64,000 nt of DNA, from assembly GCA_023653055.1 (NCBI GenBank), contig JAMNXR010000005.1, positions 62,001 through 126,000 on the forward strand. The letters run 5' to 3'. The position numbers and the translations under genes are program-made. Every line of letters starts with the position of its first letter. Within the stretch, counting starts at the first letter, position 1. Positions 8,728 to 17,898 of the stretch are shown one piece after another. Source of the stretch: Burkholderiaceae bacterium (GTDB lineage Bacteria; Pseudomonadota; Gammaproteobacteria; Burkholderiales; Burkholderiaceae_B). The notes beneath the pieces are model-generated. The model saw nothing but the letters and a program-made list of their open reading frames with translations. It searched no databases and was not told the origin of the DNA.

Positions 8728-9846
8728 TTATTTACCTGCGGCGATCACTTTGCTCGTGCCATCACCGACCATCTCGTTGATTTGAATGGGTGACTTGACG
8801 GTGCCGTCATCAGCAAAAGAAACTGTGGCACCCACGAATTGGAAGTTTTTCGTGGCTTTGCGTTGTGCCAGCAGATTTTCACCAGTGACAGGTTTGCCCG
8901 CTTTTTCGAGTGCTGCGGCAAGGTCAGCGAAGGTCAATACGGCATTGTAGTAATTGAGCACATACATATTTGGCTCTTTACCGTATTTCTTTTTATAGTC
9001 CTCTTCAACACGCTTGGTCAGGGGATCATTTTTGTTTAACGAAATTTGCTGACTGGTGTAGACGAGGCCTTTCGCTTCTGGAAGACTGAGAATTGAAGGC
9101 AAGGACATGGCCGAATAACTCGCCAAGGGTTGGCTTACACCGTTGTCACGGAGCTGCTTGACCAATTGAACTTGCTGGTTGCCGTAAGTCGCGATGTATA
9201 CCGCATCAGGTTTTGTGTCACGCACGCGTGCAGCAACACCTGAAAACTGTTGGGCTGTCGTAGGGATCGAGAACGATCCAACGACATCACCACCAGCTGC
9301 TTTGACTTCACTGGTGAGATCTTTCAGAACGGCTTGTCCAAGCGGATCATCAACGTAAATTAGGGCGATACGCTTATAGCCTTTTTCCTTCACAAGATAA
9401 GGCACCATTGCGGTGACTTCAAAGTTCGCCAAAGGAATCGTGTTCCAGAAATATTCGCCTAGCATCGCTAAATCAGGACCTACGCCGCCACCGTTCACCA
9501 TCACTGTCTTGGTGCGTGCACCGATCGGAGCCATGGCCTTTGAAACCCCTGTAAAGGCGGAGAGGATAAAGGGTACTTTGCTCACATTGACGAGCTTGTT
9601 GGCTGCAATTACGCCTTGGGCGGGGAGTGCTTGGCTATCTTCATACACGACAGATAGTTTGCCAGATAGTTTTTTGTCTGCATTGATATGTTCAATCGCA
9701 AGGTTCACGCCTGAGCTAAAAACTTGACCATATTCGGCATTCGCGCCGCTCAGAGGAAATGCAGCGCCGATGGCATAGTCCTTGGCCATCGCGGGCGCGG
9801 CGAGCGCTGCGTGCACTAAAGTTAAACCAATAAGTAGTTTTTTCAT
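8728..9846 (-). CDS. Liv-type ABC transporter periplasmic substrate-binding protein
   Basis: 372 residues. The N-terminus MKKLLIGLTLVHAALAAPAMA is a Sec signal peptide, with likely cleavage after AMA and mature protein starting KDYAIGAAFPLSG. The rest matches the Peripla_BP_6 receptor family (ERHINADKK-like helix, LIYVDDPLGQAVL, YIATYGNQQVQLVKQL). It captures the transported solute and delivers it to LivHM. CGGAG lies about 8 nt before the ATG. A 94-bp gap separates it from the upstream CaiB gene, AT-rich near the start codon, where an internal promoter is possible. Confidence 0.93.
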   Translation of the reverse strand: MKKLLIGLTLVHAALAAPAMAKDYAIGAAFPLSGANAEYGQVFSSGVNLAIEHINADKKLSGKLSVVYEDSQALPAQGVIAANKLVNVSKVPFILSAFTGVSKAMAPIGARTKTVMVNGGGVGPDLAMLGEYFWNTIPLANFEVTAMVPYLVKEKGYKRIALIYVDDPLGQAVLKDLTSEVKAAGGDVVGSFSIPTTAQQFSGVAARVRDTKPDAVYIATYGNQQVQLVKQLRDNGVSQPLASYSAMSLPSILSLPEAKGLVYTSQQISLNKNDPLTKRVEEDYKKKYGKEPNMYVLNYYNAVLTFADLAAALEKAGKPVTGENLLAQRKATKNFQFVGATVSFADDGTVKSPIQINEMVGDGTSKVIAAGK

Positions 9847-9940
9847 TTTTTGTCTCCGGGTTTATAAATAGACTTCTAGTTAAATAGAATGCTAATTTTT
9901 TTATTTTGTTGTGACGCGCATTGACAGGCGACGCTTTTTT

Positions 9941-11164
9941 CTAAGGCGTTCGACCTAGCAACTCCTTTAAAATCTCCTCTGTATGTTGCCCCAGCATGGG
10001 GGCCGCTCGGTTGTACTGAACAGGCGTTGCTGAAAAATTCATTGGGCTTGCGGTCGTGGGTGAAGTGCCACCGGTTGGGTGTGGGATATTTTTCCAGATT
10101 TCACGTGCTTTGACCTGAGGATGATCAAATACTTGATCAATTGTTTGGATCGGACCACAAGGCACACCCACCGCTTCAAGCTTTGCGATCCAATCGTCAC
10201 GTAAACCCGTTGCCATGATTTTTTCCAAAACCGGAATCAATTCATTACGGTGAATGATACGCTGACGATTCGTCACAAACCTCGGATCGGTTCCATACTC
10301 GGGGATGCCGATTGCGCCGCAAAATGCGCGGTACTGCGAATCATTACCGACCGCAACAATCATGAAACCATCCGACGTCTTGAATACTTGATAAGGCACC
10401 ACGTTTTGATGGGCATTACCTGCCCGGACGGGCGCTTGTCCGGTTGTCATGTAGTTCAAGTTTTGATTCGCCAACATTGAAATGTGGCAATCAAGCAGTG
10501 CAATATCGAGATGCTGACCCAAGCCGCTATGGTTGCGTTCTTGGAGCGCCGCAAGAATACCTACGGAAGCATACATACCTGTAATGATGTCGGTCACCGC
10601 GACGCCTGCCTTTTGCGGACCTCCGCCTGGCAGGTCATCACGCTCTCCCGTGATGCTCATCAGTCCGCCCATGCCTTGAATCATAAAGTCGTATCCAGGG
10701 CGTTCTGCATAGGGGCCTGTCTGTCCAAAGCCCGTGATCGAGCAATAAATCAAGCTCGGGTATTCATCCTTCATACTCTCGTAGTCAAGACCATATTGCT
10801 TGAGGCCGCCGACTTTGAAGTTTTCAACCAAGATATCGCAGTGCTTTGCGAGTTCTTTGACGAGCGTAATCCCTTCGGGGCTGGCGAGATCAATTTCAAT
10901 TGAGCGCTTGTTGCGGTTGGTGCTGAGATAGTAGGCCGCTTCAGTGGTGTCATTGCCGTCCTGATCCTTGAGAAACGGTGGACCCCAGGCGCGCGTATCA
11001 TCGCCTAATTTGGGTCGCTCGACTTTAATGACATCTGCGCCGAGATCGGCAAGGTTCTGCGTACACCAGGGACCTGCTAATACGCGTGACAAGTCAAGAA
11101 CCCGAATACCCGTGAGTGGCGCACGACGTGCATGAGAATTTTGCTGCTTTACTTCTTGGGTCAT
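9941..11164 (-). CDS. CaiB/BaiF (class III) CoA-transferase
   Basis: 407 residues, the usual length. Class III CoA-transferases move CoA between acids through an aspartyl-CoA thioester. The N-terminal block LTGIRVLDLSRVLAGPWCTQ and LGADVIKVERP are diagnostic, and the catalytic aspartate is D159 in GYDFMIQGMGG. The C-terminal GPIQTIDQVFDHPQVKAR is also conserved. Related members use succinyl-CoA as donor for dicarboxylates such as glutarate, citramalate or mesaconate, so a dicarboxylate acceptor is plausible but not shown. ATGA overlaps the upstream MaoC-type gene. Confidence 0.92.
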   Translation of the reverse strand: MTQEVKQQNSHARRAPLTGIRVLDLSRVLAGPWCTQNLADLGADVIKVERPKLGDDTRAWGPPFLKDQDGNDTTEAAYYLSTNRNKRSIEIDLASPEGITLVKELAKHCDILVENFKVGGLKQYGLDYESMKDEYPSLIYCSITGFGQTGPYAERPGYDFMIQGMGGLMSITGERDDLPGGGPQKAGVAVTDIITGMYASVGILAALQERNHSGLGQHLDIALLDCHISMLANQNLNYMTTGQAPVRAGNAHQNVVPYQVFKTSDGFMIVAVGNDSQYRAFCGAIGIPEYGTDPRFVTNRQRIIHRNELIPVLEKIMATGLRDDWIAKLEAVGVPCGPIQTIDQVFDHPQVKAREIWKNIPHPTGGTSPTTASPMNFSATPVQYNRAAPMLGQHTEEILKELLGRTP

Positions 11165-12015
11165 GCTTTGATTCCTGCGAAGCCATGGCTTAAAACAACA
11201 ATATCGCGTTCTGCGACCTTCGCCCTAAAGCGTACAGCATCCTGACCATCGCGCCACATCTCGCACACTAAGGTTTCTCCGGGGAATACAGGTGAGGAAA
11301 AACGGGTGTGTAAAGCGGTGAGACGAGTCGCATCGTTGTCGCAGGCGGCTTGCACGATCGCGCGAGCGGCGACACCATAGGTGCACAAGCCATGGAGAAT
11401 GGGGCGAGGATAACCTGCACGTTCTGCCACAGCAGGGTCAGCATGCAGAGGATTGTTATCTGCGCACAAACGATAAATCAGTGCCGCCTGGGGTAGGGTG
11501 GGCAATGAACAAGTCATGTCGGGTGCACGATCTGGCGTCGCCTCAAGTGCTGGAGGGCTCTCGTCTGAATGACTCAGCCCCCCATCACCACGGCAAAACG
11601 TCGTGGAACCGATTGTGACGAGAAGATTGCCAGTACCGTCATGCAAGGTACGTTCAGATAAAACCAGCGCACCTTTGTCAGCCCCTTTGTCGATCACATG
11701 CGTAATACGCGTACGACCAATAACGCGCCCCGAGGCAGGCAAAGGTTTATGTATCGTCAGGCGTTGTTCACCATGCACAAGCTTGACCCAATTGATGCCA
11801 GCGTTGGGATCTTTCATCCAGAAGCCGGGATAACCGAGCACAACGGCCATGGTGGGAAAGGCCTGCAAATCTTGCTCGTAGACGTATTTCAAATGATTTG
11901 GATTGGTCGGTTCCTGACCGAAACCAATACCGAGCGCGTACAAGATACTGTCGTTTTCAGTGTAGGTACGGTCTACTTCAGGAAAGACCCAATTTTTAAT
12001 CAGTTGATAGTCCAT
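11161..12015 (-). CDS. MaoC-type enoyl-CoA hydratase (double hot-dog)
   Basis: 284 residues. The N-terminal half resembles the substrate-binding hot-dog and the C-terminal half is the catalytic MaoC domain. The hydratase-2 motif reads CADNNPLHADPAVA, with catalytic D186 and H191 present; the usual glycine before the aspartate is alanine here. Such (R)-specific hydratases hydrate 2-enoyl-CoA to (R)-3-hydroxyacyl-CoA. The SDR encoded 2 bp upstream is a natural partner that would oxidise the 3-hydroxy product, as in the peroxisomal multifunctional enzyme type 2. That pairing is inferred from families and adjacency. Confidence 0.88.
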   Translation of the reverse strand: MDYQLIKNWVFPEVDRTYTENDSILYALGIGFGQEPTNPNHLKYVYEQDLQAFPTMAVVLGYPGFWMKDPNAGINWVKLVHGEQRLTIHKPLPASGRVIGRTRITHVIDKGADKGALVLSERTLHDGTGNLLVTIGSTTFCRGDGGLSHSDESPPALEATPDRAPDMTCSLPTLPQAALIYRLCADNNPLHADPAVAERAGYPRPILHGLCTYGVAARAIVQAACDNDATRLTALHTRFSSPVFPGETLVCEMWRDGQDAVRFRAKVAERDIVVLSHGFAGIKA

Positions 12016-12017
12016 GA

Positions 12018-12932
12018 TCAGATTGGATCCCAGTCGATAGCGTCAGGTGAGCGCTCAAGTGCCATAAAGTGATGACGCATAGCGGGTGCAGCGATTTCAG
12101 CAATCGCTTCCGGTGTCCAACCTGTGCTCATGTGCACAGAGCGAATCGGACGTGGCTGACTAAACAACATAATTTCGTTTGCACGCACGCCGAAAATCTG
12201 GCCGGTCACTTCCTTTGCTTGGTCACTGCCAAGGTAGACAGCCATAGGCGCAATTTTGTTGGCTTCCATTTTCTGCAGCTTGGTGACGCGCGCTTTTTCC
12301 TCATCGGTGTTGGCGGGAATGGAGCTCGTCATCCGGCTCCAGGCAAAAGGTGCGATGCAATTGGAGCGCACGTTGTAGCGTTGCATGTCCAAAGCGATGG
12401 ACTTGGACAGCGCAGCGATGCCTAGTTTGGCCGCGGAATAGTTGGCTTGACCTAAATTACCGATCAAACCAGACGTCGATGTCATATGCACGAACGCGCC
12501 CGACTCTTGTTCACGATAATAGTTCGCTGCCGCACGGCTCACAAAGAATGTGCCGTTGAGGTGAACGTCAATGACTTGTGTCCATTCCTCTTCGCTCATT
12601 TTGTGAAACACGCGGTCGCGTAAGTTGCCTGCGTTATTCACCACAATATCAATCCGCCCAAAACTCTGGACCGCCGTTTCAATAATGTTGTGTGCGCTGA
12701 CGCGCGTTGCAACGCTGTCCGTATTGGGAACAGCTTGACCGCCGGCTTTGATGATCTCGTCGGCAACCTGCTGTGCTGGACCTGCGCCAGAGCCTTCACC
12801 TGCAAGGCTTGCACCAATGTCGTTCACGACAACTTTTGCACCGGCTGCTGCCATGGCTAGCGCAATGCCGCGTCCGATTCCGCCGCCTGCTCCGGTGACA
12901 ACGACAACTTTTCCTTCCAGCATTCCACTCAT
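12018..12932 (-). CDS. Short-chain dehydrogenase/reductase, 3-hydroxyacyl-CoA dehydrogenase type
   Basis: 304 residues with the NAD(P) motif TGAGGGIG at 13-20, NNAG at 99-102 and catalytic Y165 and K169 in YSAAK. Inserted sequence near residues 40-60 and the C-terminal length match the SDR domain of multifunctional enzyme type 2 proteins, which oxidise (R)-3-hydroxyacyl-CoA. I chose ATG 12932 because GGAG lies about 8 nt upstream, overlapping the alternative ATG at 12944. It sits immediately before the MaoC-type hydratase gene. The exact substrate is unknown. Confidence 0.88.
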   Translation of the reverse strand: MSGMLEGKVVVVTGAGGGIGRGIALAMAAAGAKVVVNDIGASLAGEGSGAGPAQQVADEIIKAGGQAVPNTDSVATRVSAHNIIETAVQSFGRIDIVVNNAGNLRDRVFHKMSEEEWTQVIDVHLNGTFFVSRAAANYYREQESGAFVHMTSTSGLIGNLGQANYSAAKLGIAALSKSIALDMQRYNVRSNCIAPFAWSRMTSSIPANTDEEKARVTKLQKMEANKIAPMAVYLGSDQAKEVTGQIFGVRANEIMLFSQPRPIRSVHMSTGWTPEAIAEIAAPAMRHHFMALERSPDAIDWDPI

Positions 12933-12983
12933 CAAGAGCTCCATTCAATTAAGTTAGATATGACTTTTAATTACCGGAATCGA

Positions 12984-13988
12984 TTATTGATTCGAGTAGA
13001 TATTTCCTTTTGTAATCACGTCTTCCCACATTTTGTAATCCCTGTCGATGGTGGCGCTTAATGCCTTGGCGTCACCTTTGTCCAGCGAATAACCGCCTGC
13101 CTCCATCGCTTTGATGAAATCAGGGTTGCGCTTGACGGCATCTACTGCAGCGGTCAACTTGGAGATGATAGGTTGGGGAATATTTTTAGGACCAATGACA
13201 GCAAACCAACCTAACACTTCATAATCAGCGATGCCGGCTTCGATCATCGTGGGAATATTTGGCAGGCTTGGATTACGCTGCTTTGAGGTCACGGCCAGAC
13301 CGCGTGCTTTGCCGCTATCAATAAAGGCTTTGCCGGTGCTGGTGATGTCAAACATAAACGTGACTTTGCCACCGAGCACATCCACCATGGCCGGTGCGTT
13401 ACCTTTGTAGGGAACATGCAGCATTTCTGTTTTGGTGGATTGCTTAAGTAACTCAGCGGATAAATGATTAGAACCGCCAAATCCAGCTGAACCAAAGCTG
13501 ACTTTTTCAGGATTTTTACGGGCATAGTCCACAAGTTCAGTGACAGATTTTGCTGGGATCTGTGGGCCAATTAACAGCACGTTTGCAAAGCTCACCACTG
13601 GACTGATCAGCGTAAAGTCGGTACGTGGGTTAAAGAGCTTGCTGCGTTGAACAATCGGTGAAATGGTTAAGCTTGGACTCGCCACAAAATTGAGCGTATA
13701 ACCGTCTGGCGTCGCTTTCGCTGTTGTGTCTGCACCGATCACACCGCTCGCGCCCGCTTTGTTTTCAATCACAACGGTTTGCTTGAGTTCATCGCCTAAA
13801 AAGCGTGCAAAGACACGGCCTGTCGTATCGACAGGACCGCCTGGCGCATATCCGACGATGAGTTTGATTGGGCGGTCTGGCCAGTTAGCCTGTGCCAATG
13901 CTGAGGTCGAGGCACCCAATGTGAGCGTGACACCGCAGACGATTTGTAAGGCTTGCGTGATTGCTGTTTTGAATAATGTCGTTTTCAT
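12984..13988 (-). CDS. Bug/TctC-family periplasmic solute receptor
   Basis: 334 residues. A signal peptide ends near TSALAQA, followed by NWPDRPIKLIVGYAPGGPVD, the diagnostic N-terminal block of Bug receptors. Later blocks include GFGGSNHLSAELLK and LHVPYKGNAPAMVDVLGG. These proteins bind carboxylates or other small solutes for tripartite tricarboxylate transporters. No TctA or TctB membrane protein is encoded nearby, so it is an orphan receptor, as is common in Burkholderiales. It follows the other Bug gene by 18 bp. Confidence 0.93.
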   Translation of the reverse strand: MKTTLFKTAITQALQIVCGVTLTLGASTSALAQANWPDRPIKLIVGYAPGGPVDTTGRVFARFLGDELKQTVVIENKAGASGVIGADTTAKATPDGYTLNFVASPSLTISPIVQRSKLFNPRTDFTLISPVVSFANVLLIGPQIPAKSVTELVDYARKNPEKVSFGSAGFGGSNHLSAELLKQSTKTEMLHVPYKGNAPAMVDVLGGKVTFMFDITSTGKAFIDSGKARGLAVTSKQRNPSLPNIPTMIEAGIADYEVLGWFAVIGPKNIPQPIISKLTAAVDAVKRNPDFIKAMEAGGYSLDKGDAKALSATIDRDYKMWEDVITKGNIYSNQ

Positions 13989-14006
13989 TTTATCTCCTTA
14001 GTATTT

Positions 14007-14981
14007 TTAGTTAATTTTTGCGCCAGATTCTTTGACTGCTTTATTCCACTTCGTCAGCTCAACTTCAATGTGTTGACCAAAAGCTGCTGGTGTTGACCCC
14101 ACCATTTCATAGCCATTGGCGTTGAGTTGTGCCTTGATTTTTGGATCGGCAGCGACGTCAGCAAAAGCTTTGCTCAGCGTATTTACAGTCGCGGCAGGAG
14201 TACCTGCAGGCGCGAGGATACCGTACCAAACATTGACTTCAAAGCCCGGAAGCGTTTCTGCGACGGTTGGGACGTCAGGCAAGATGGATGCACGTTTTGC
14301 GCCGGTGACTGCGATGGCTTTCAGTTTGCCAGTTTTGACCTGCTGATAAGAAGTCGAAATACTGTCGAACATAAAATTGACTTCATTGCCAAGCATCGCA
14401 ATGACTGCCGGGCCACTGCCCTTGTAAGGGATGTGTGTCATCTTGGTGCCCGTCTGCGACTTGAACAACTCAACAGCGAGGTGACTAGTATTGCCGTTAC
14501 CTGCAGAGGCATAGGACAGTTTGTCTGGATTTTTCTTGGCCAAATCTATCAGTTCAGGAATCGTATTCGCGGGTGTTGCAAGAGGAGCTGCGACTAAAAG
14601 TGGCAGCGTGGCGACAAGCGAGACCGGTGCAAAGTCCTTGCGGGTGTTATAGGGCAGGGACGGGTAGAGAGCGTCATTGATGGCATGCGCGGTCAACACC
14701 ATCAAGATGGTGTTTCCGTCTGGCTTGGCCCGAGCCAATGCCTGTGTTGCAATGGTGCCACCCGCTCCAGCTTTGTAATCCAGAACGATTGTGCGACCGA
14801 GTTTCTTTTGAAGTTCAGGCAACATGGGGCGTGCCAACATGTCTGCACTGCCACCGGGTGGGTAGGGAATAATGAGTGTAAGTGGCTGGCTTGATGTGCT
14901 TTGTGCCCAGACCAAGCTCTGCGCGACGAGAGTCGCTGCACCCAAAGCAAGCTTGAGTCCTAATGAGAATTTACTGTTCAT
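14007..14981 (-). CDS. Bug/TctC-family periplasmic solute receptor
   Basis: 324 residues with signal peptide MNSKFSLGLKLALGAATLVA ending near SLVWAQ, then LTLIIPYPPGGSADMLARP, the Bug hallmark. SAGNGNTSHLAVELFK and THIPYKGSGPAVIAMLGN follow. It is clearly paralogous to the next gene but divergent from it, so the two probably bind different ligands or report on different states of the medium. A 109-bp gap upstream, before the CoA-transferase genes, is large enough for a promoter. No cognate membrane subunits are in the window. Confidence 0.93.
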   Translation of the reverse strand: MNSKFSLGLKLALGAATLVAQSLVWAQSTSSQPLTLIIPYPPGGSADMLARPMLPELQKKLGRTIVLDYKAGAGGTIATQALARAKPDGNTILMVLTAHAINDALYPSLPYNTRKDFAPVSLVATLPLLVAAPLATPANTIPELIDLAKKNPDKLSYASAGNGNTSHLAVELFKSQTGTKMTHIPYKGSGPAVIAMLGNEVNFMFDSISTSYQQVKTGKLKAIAVTGAKRASILPDVPTVAETLPGFEVNVWYGILAPAGTPAATVNTLSKAFADVAADPKIKAQLNANGYEMVGSTPAAFGQHIEVELTKWNKAVKESGAKIN

Positions 14982-15090
14982 CTATCATCTCCTCTATTTA
15001 CAGAGCTCAATTGAAACTCTGTATGGGTGGACGTGTTCCCGTCCTTGATCCCTATATTGTCGCTGAAATAGTCTTCACCGCTATTCATGA

Positions 15091-15804
15091 CTACCCGTAG
15101 GTGGGGTGGCCCTGCGCATCACGACGAATGACTGAGAGCTTGGCGCTTGGTTTAAGTGGTGCGCCGGTTTTTTTCTGCAAGTCCTCCATCGAAAGACCCT
15201 CGATGAGGGCACGTACTTCAAACCCATCTGGAGTAACGTCGATGATGGCGAGGTCGGTATAGACTTGATCCACTACGCCTGCACCTGTCAACGGATACGT
15301 ACACTGCTGCATCAATTTTGAGGTTTGATCTTTGGCGACATGTTCCATCATGACGATGACATTGCGTGCGCCGATCGCTAAGTCCATCGCCCCACCAATT
15401 GCGGCGATTGCATCGGGGCCGGAAGTGATCCAGTTCGCGAGATCGCCGTTCTCCGCGACTTGAAAGCCACCTAGCACCGAGTAGTCAAGGTGACCGCCGC
15501 GCATCATGGCAAACGACACAGTGTGTTCAGTAATCGAAGCGCCCGCCAGTAGTGTCACGGGTGTACGACTCGCATTAATGAGATCGAAATCAATTTCCTC
15601 ACCAATCGCGGCGCCACCCATACCCAAAATGCCATTTTCGCTATGGAGCAAAATCTCACGGTCTTTAGGTAAGAAGTCAGCGACTTGAGTCGGCATGCCG
15701 ATCCCAAGATTGACCACTGAACCATCAGGGAAGTCGTGGGCGACAAGATAGGAAATTTCCGCGCGTGAAAGCGGTTTGAACGAACTGGCTGCGGCTGTGC
15801 TCAT
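15091..15804 (-). CDS. 3-oxoacid CoA-transferase, subunit B
   Basis: 237 residues of the family I CoA-transferase beta subunit. NLGIGMPTQVADFL and SENGILGMGG are diagnostic; E56 in SENG is the catalytic glutamate that forms the acyl-CoA thioester. The sequence resembles PcaJ, the 3-oxoadipate:succinyl-CoA transferase subunit, but no other beta-ketoadipate gene is present. It overlaps subunit A as ATGA. I infer that it activates the pathway acid or a 3-oxo intermediate with CoA from succinyl-CoA or acetyl-CoA. Confidence 0.92.
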   Translation of the reverse strand: MSTAAASSFKPLSRAEISYLVAHDFPDGSVVNLGIGMPTQVADFLPKDREILLHSENGILGMGGAAIGEEIDFDLINASRTPVTLLAGASITEHTVSFAMMRGGHLDYSVLGGFQVAENGDLANWITSGPDAIAAIGGAMDLAIGARNVIVMMEHVAKDQTSKLMQQCTYPLTGAGVVDQVYTDLAIIDVTPDGFEVRALIEGLSMEDLQKKTGAPLKPSAKLSVIRRDAQGHPTYG

Positions 15805-16472
15805 CGCTCGCCTCCGATTGCAACAACAGATTGAACAAAAATACCAGGTGTCATGACATGTTCAGGGGCAAGTTCACCAAGTGGCACAATGCGATTGACT
15901 TGCGCGATGGTGTGCTTGGCGGCCATACACATAACGGGTCCAAAATTGCGTGCAGCCCATCTGTAGTTGAGGTTGCCCCAGCGGTCACCAAGGTGAGCAC
16001 GAATCAGTGCGAAATCTGCTGAAAGGGGTTGCTCGAGGATGTAGCCCTTGCCATCAATCACGCGTTGTTCTTTACCTTCGGCAATCAGGGTGCCGTAACC
16101 TGTTGGGGTAAAAAAGGGACCGAGTCCTGCTCCCGCAGCGCGCAAACGTTCAGCGAGCGTACCCTGCGGCATGCATTCAAGTTCGACTTGGCCTGCGCGG
16201 TAGGCATTTGCAAACACATCTGAGTTGGCAGGGCGAGGGTGGGAGCAAACGATTTTGCGCACGCGGCCAGCTTTGATGAGTCCCGCGATCCCCGTTTCGT
16301 GGGTGCCGGCGTTGTTGCTGATGATCGTGAGTTCACGAATGCCTTTATCCATGACGGCACGCATAAGCTCAAAAGGGATGCCCGCATCACCAAAGCCGCT
16401 CACCATGATGGCGGCACCATCTCTGATGGGTTCGATCGCTTCCTGCAAGGATGCTTTGACTTTATCGAGCAT
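15801..16472 (-). CDS. 3-oxoacid CoA-transferase, subunit A
   Basis: 223 residues matching the alpha subunit of family I CoA-transferases: IMVSGFGDAGIPFELM, LTIISNNAGTHETGIAGLI, PQGTLAERLRAAGAGLGPFF and the C-terminal GIFVQSVVA. The resemblance is to PcaI. I chose ATG 16472 because GGAG lies 5 nt upstream; the longer ORF to 16511 lacks family similarity. It is the first gene of the long minus-strand operon, with its start 227 bp from the divergent acyl-CoA dehydrogenase gene. Confidence 0.92.
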   Translation of the reverse strand: MLDKVKASLQEAIEPIRDGAAIMVSGFGDAGIPFELMRAVMDKGIRELTIISNNAGTHETGIAGLIKAGRVRKIVCSHPRPANSDVFANAYRAGQVELECMPQGTLAERLRAAGAGLGPFFTPTGYGTLIAEGKEQRVIDGKGYILEQPLSADFALIRAHLGDRWGNLNYRWAARNFGPVMCMAAKHTIAQVNRIVPLGELAPEHVMTPGIFVQSVVAIGGER

Positions 16473-16699
16473 GCTGACTCCATGTGAGGCGGATAGCAAA
16501 AGATGACGCAAAGGCGTCGCGCATTAGGGTTTTCATCAGTATGGAGCTGTCTCTTAAATTTGAATATTTTTTGAATTGTAGGGCGATTTTGAGTGCGTGG
16601 AGGCTGTGAGGGATTTGCACTTGCGGAATGCGGACTTCCAAAATGACAGATGGATTCGCTGCGGGCGAGCGTTAAGATATCGGATATAGGAGAACACTC
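16473..16699. promoter_or_regulatory. Divergent control region of the catabolic locus
   Basis: A 227-bp gap between the starts of the minus-strand CoA-transferase operon and the plus-strand acyl-CoA dehydrogenase operon, so it must hold promoters for both. Small inverted repeats are visible (GACGC/GCGTC at 16505-16518 and GGAA/TTCC at about 16625-16639), along with an AT-rich stretch around 16555-16580. None matches a regulator site I can name with confidence. AGGAGA at 16687-16692 is the ribosome site of the plus-strand gene. Confidence 0.5.
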
Positions 16700-17890
16700 A
16701 TGGATCTGACCTGGACCCCCGAAGAACGCGCCTTTCGCGAAGAGGTGCGTGCATTTGTACTGGCAAAACTACCGGCTGATTTACGTGCAAAGTCTTTTGC
16801 CCATCAGCGCATCAAGCGCGATGACTACTTGCGCTGGCATCGCATCCTCGCGGAGCAGGGCTGGGGCGCGCCGAGTTGGCCAAAAGAATATGGCGGTACG
16901 GGTTGGAATGCAGTTCAGCGCATGATCTTTGAAATTGAGTGCTTCAAGGGCGGTGCCCCTCGCTTGTTGCCTTTTGGCCTGAGCATGATCGGCCCTGTAT
17001 TGATGAAATACGGCTCTGAGGCACAAAAAGAGCGCTTTCTTCCGCGCATGATCAAGGTGGATGATTGGTGGTGTCAAGGCTATTCAGAGCCTGGTTCTGG
17101 ATCCGATTTGGCCTCACTCAAAACCCGTGCTGAGCGCGTGGGTGACCGTTACATCATCAACGGACAGAAAACCTGGACGACATTGGCTCATTATGCGGAT
17201 TGGATGTTCTGTCTGGCGCGGACGGATCCGGCCGCCAAGGCACAGCGCGGCATTTCCATGATCTTGATTGATATGCGTCAACCAGGCGTTCAGGTCAGGC
17301 CCATCAAGACGCTAGACGGTGGTGCCGAGGTCAACGAGGTCTGGCTTGAAAATGTTGAAGCTCCTCTAGAGAATCTCGTCGGGGAAGAAAACAACGGCTG
17401 GACTTATGCCAAGTATTTGCTAGGCCACGAGCGTAGTGGTATTGCCGGTATTGGTCACTGCCATCGCGAATTGGCTATCCTGAAGTCACTCGCTGAACGC
17501 ACGATGGCCAGCGGTGAATCCTTGAGCCTCAATTCACGTGTGCGCGACAGTATCAATCGCGTTGAAGCCCAAGTTTTGGCGCTTGAAATGATGGTCTTGC
17601 GCGTGGCGGCGGATGAATCATCCGATCCTGGACCGAAAGCCTCTATTTTGAAAATACGTGGTTCAGAGCTTCAGATGGAACTTGCAAAATTACAGATGCA
17701 GGTTGCGGGTTCCGATGCGTGGCCCTACGACCCTGAGTGGATGCTGGCGGAGTCAGAGTTCCATGGTCCAGGCCCCGAGTATTCGGCGGCTGCAGCGGCA
17801 GCCTATTTCGATATGCGTAAGACAGCCATTTACGGCGGAACCAACGAGGTTCAGAAAGGCATCATTGCCAAGCAAATTATTGGGGTCTAG
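16700..17890 (+). CDS. Acyl-CoA dehydrogenase
   Basis: 396 residues, full length for the family. FAD-dependent enzymes of this type introduce a 2,3 double bond into acyl-CoA and pass electrons to ETF. The FAD/substrate segment YSEPGSGSDLASLKTRA and the C-terminal IYGGTNEVQKGIIAKQI are diagnostic. AGGAGA lies upstream of the ATG. It is followed 8 bp later by a second, shorter acyl-CoA dehydrogenase, an arrangement typical of heteromeric (alpha2beta2) enzymes that act on bulky or branched acyl-CoAs such as steroid side chains. Heteromer formation is inferred. Confidence 0.93.
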   Translation: MDLTWTPEERAFREEVRAFVLAKLPADLRAKSFAHQRIKRDDYLRWHRILAEQGWGAPSWPKEYGGTGWNAVQRMIFEIECFKGGAPRLLPFGLSMIGPVLMKYGSEAQKERFLPRMIKVDDWWCQGYSEPGSGSDLASLKTRAERVGDRYIINGQKTWTTLAHYADWMFCLARTDPAAKAQRGISMILIDMRQPGVQVRPIKTLDGGAEVNEVWLENVEAPLENLVGEENNGWTYAKYLLGHERSGIAGIGHCHRELAILKSLAERTMASGESLSLNSRVRDSINRVEAQVLALEMMVLRVAADESSDPGPKASILKIRGSELQMELAKLQMQVAGSDAWPYDPEWMLAESEFHGPGPEYSAAAAAAYFDMRKTAIYGGTNEVQKGIIAKQIIGV

Positions 17891-17898
17891 GACACATC

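Noticed and set aside
9921-9926. A perfect TTGACA on the plus strand between the CaiB and receptor genes
   Set aside because: There is no -10 element at the right distance and no plus-strand gene downstream.
14127-14597. A 156-codon plus-strand frame opposite the second Bug gene
   Set aside because: It is cysteine- and arginine-rich noise in antisense to a clear gene.
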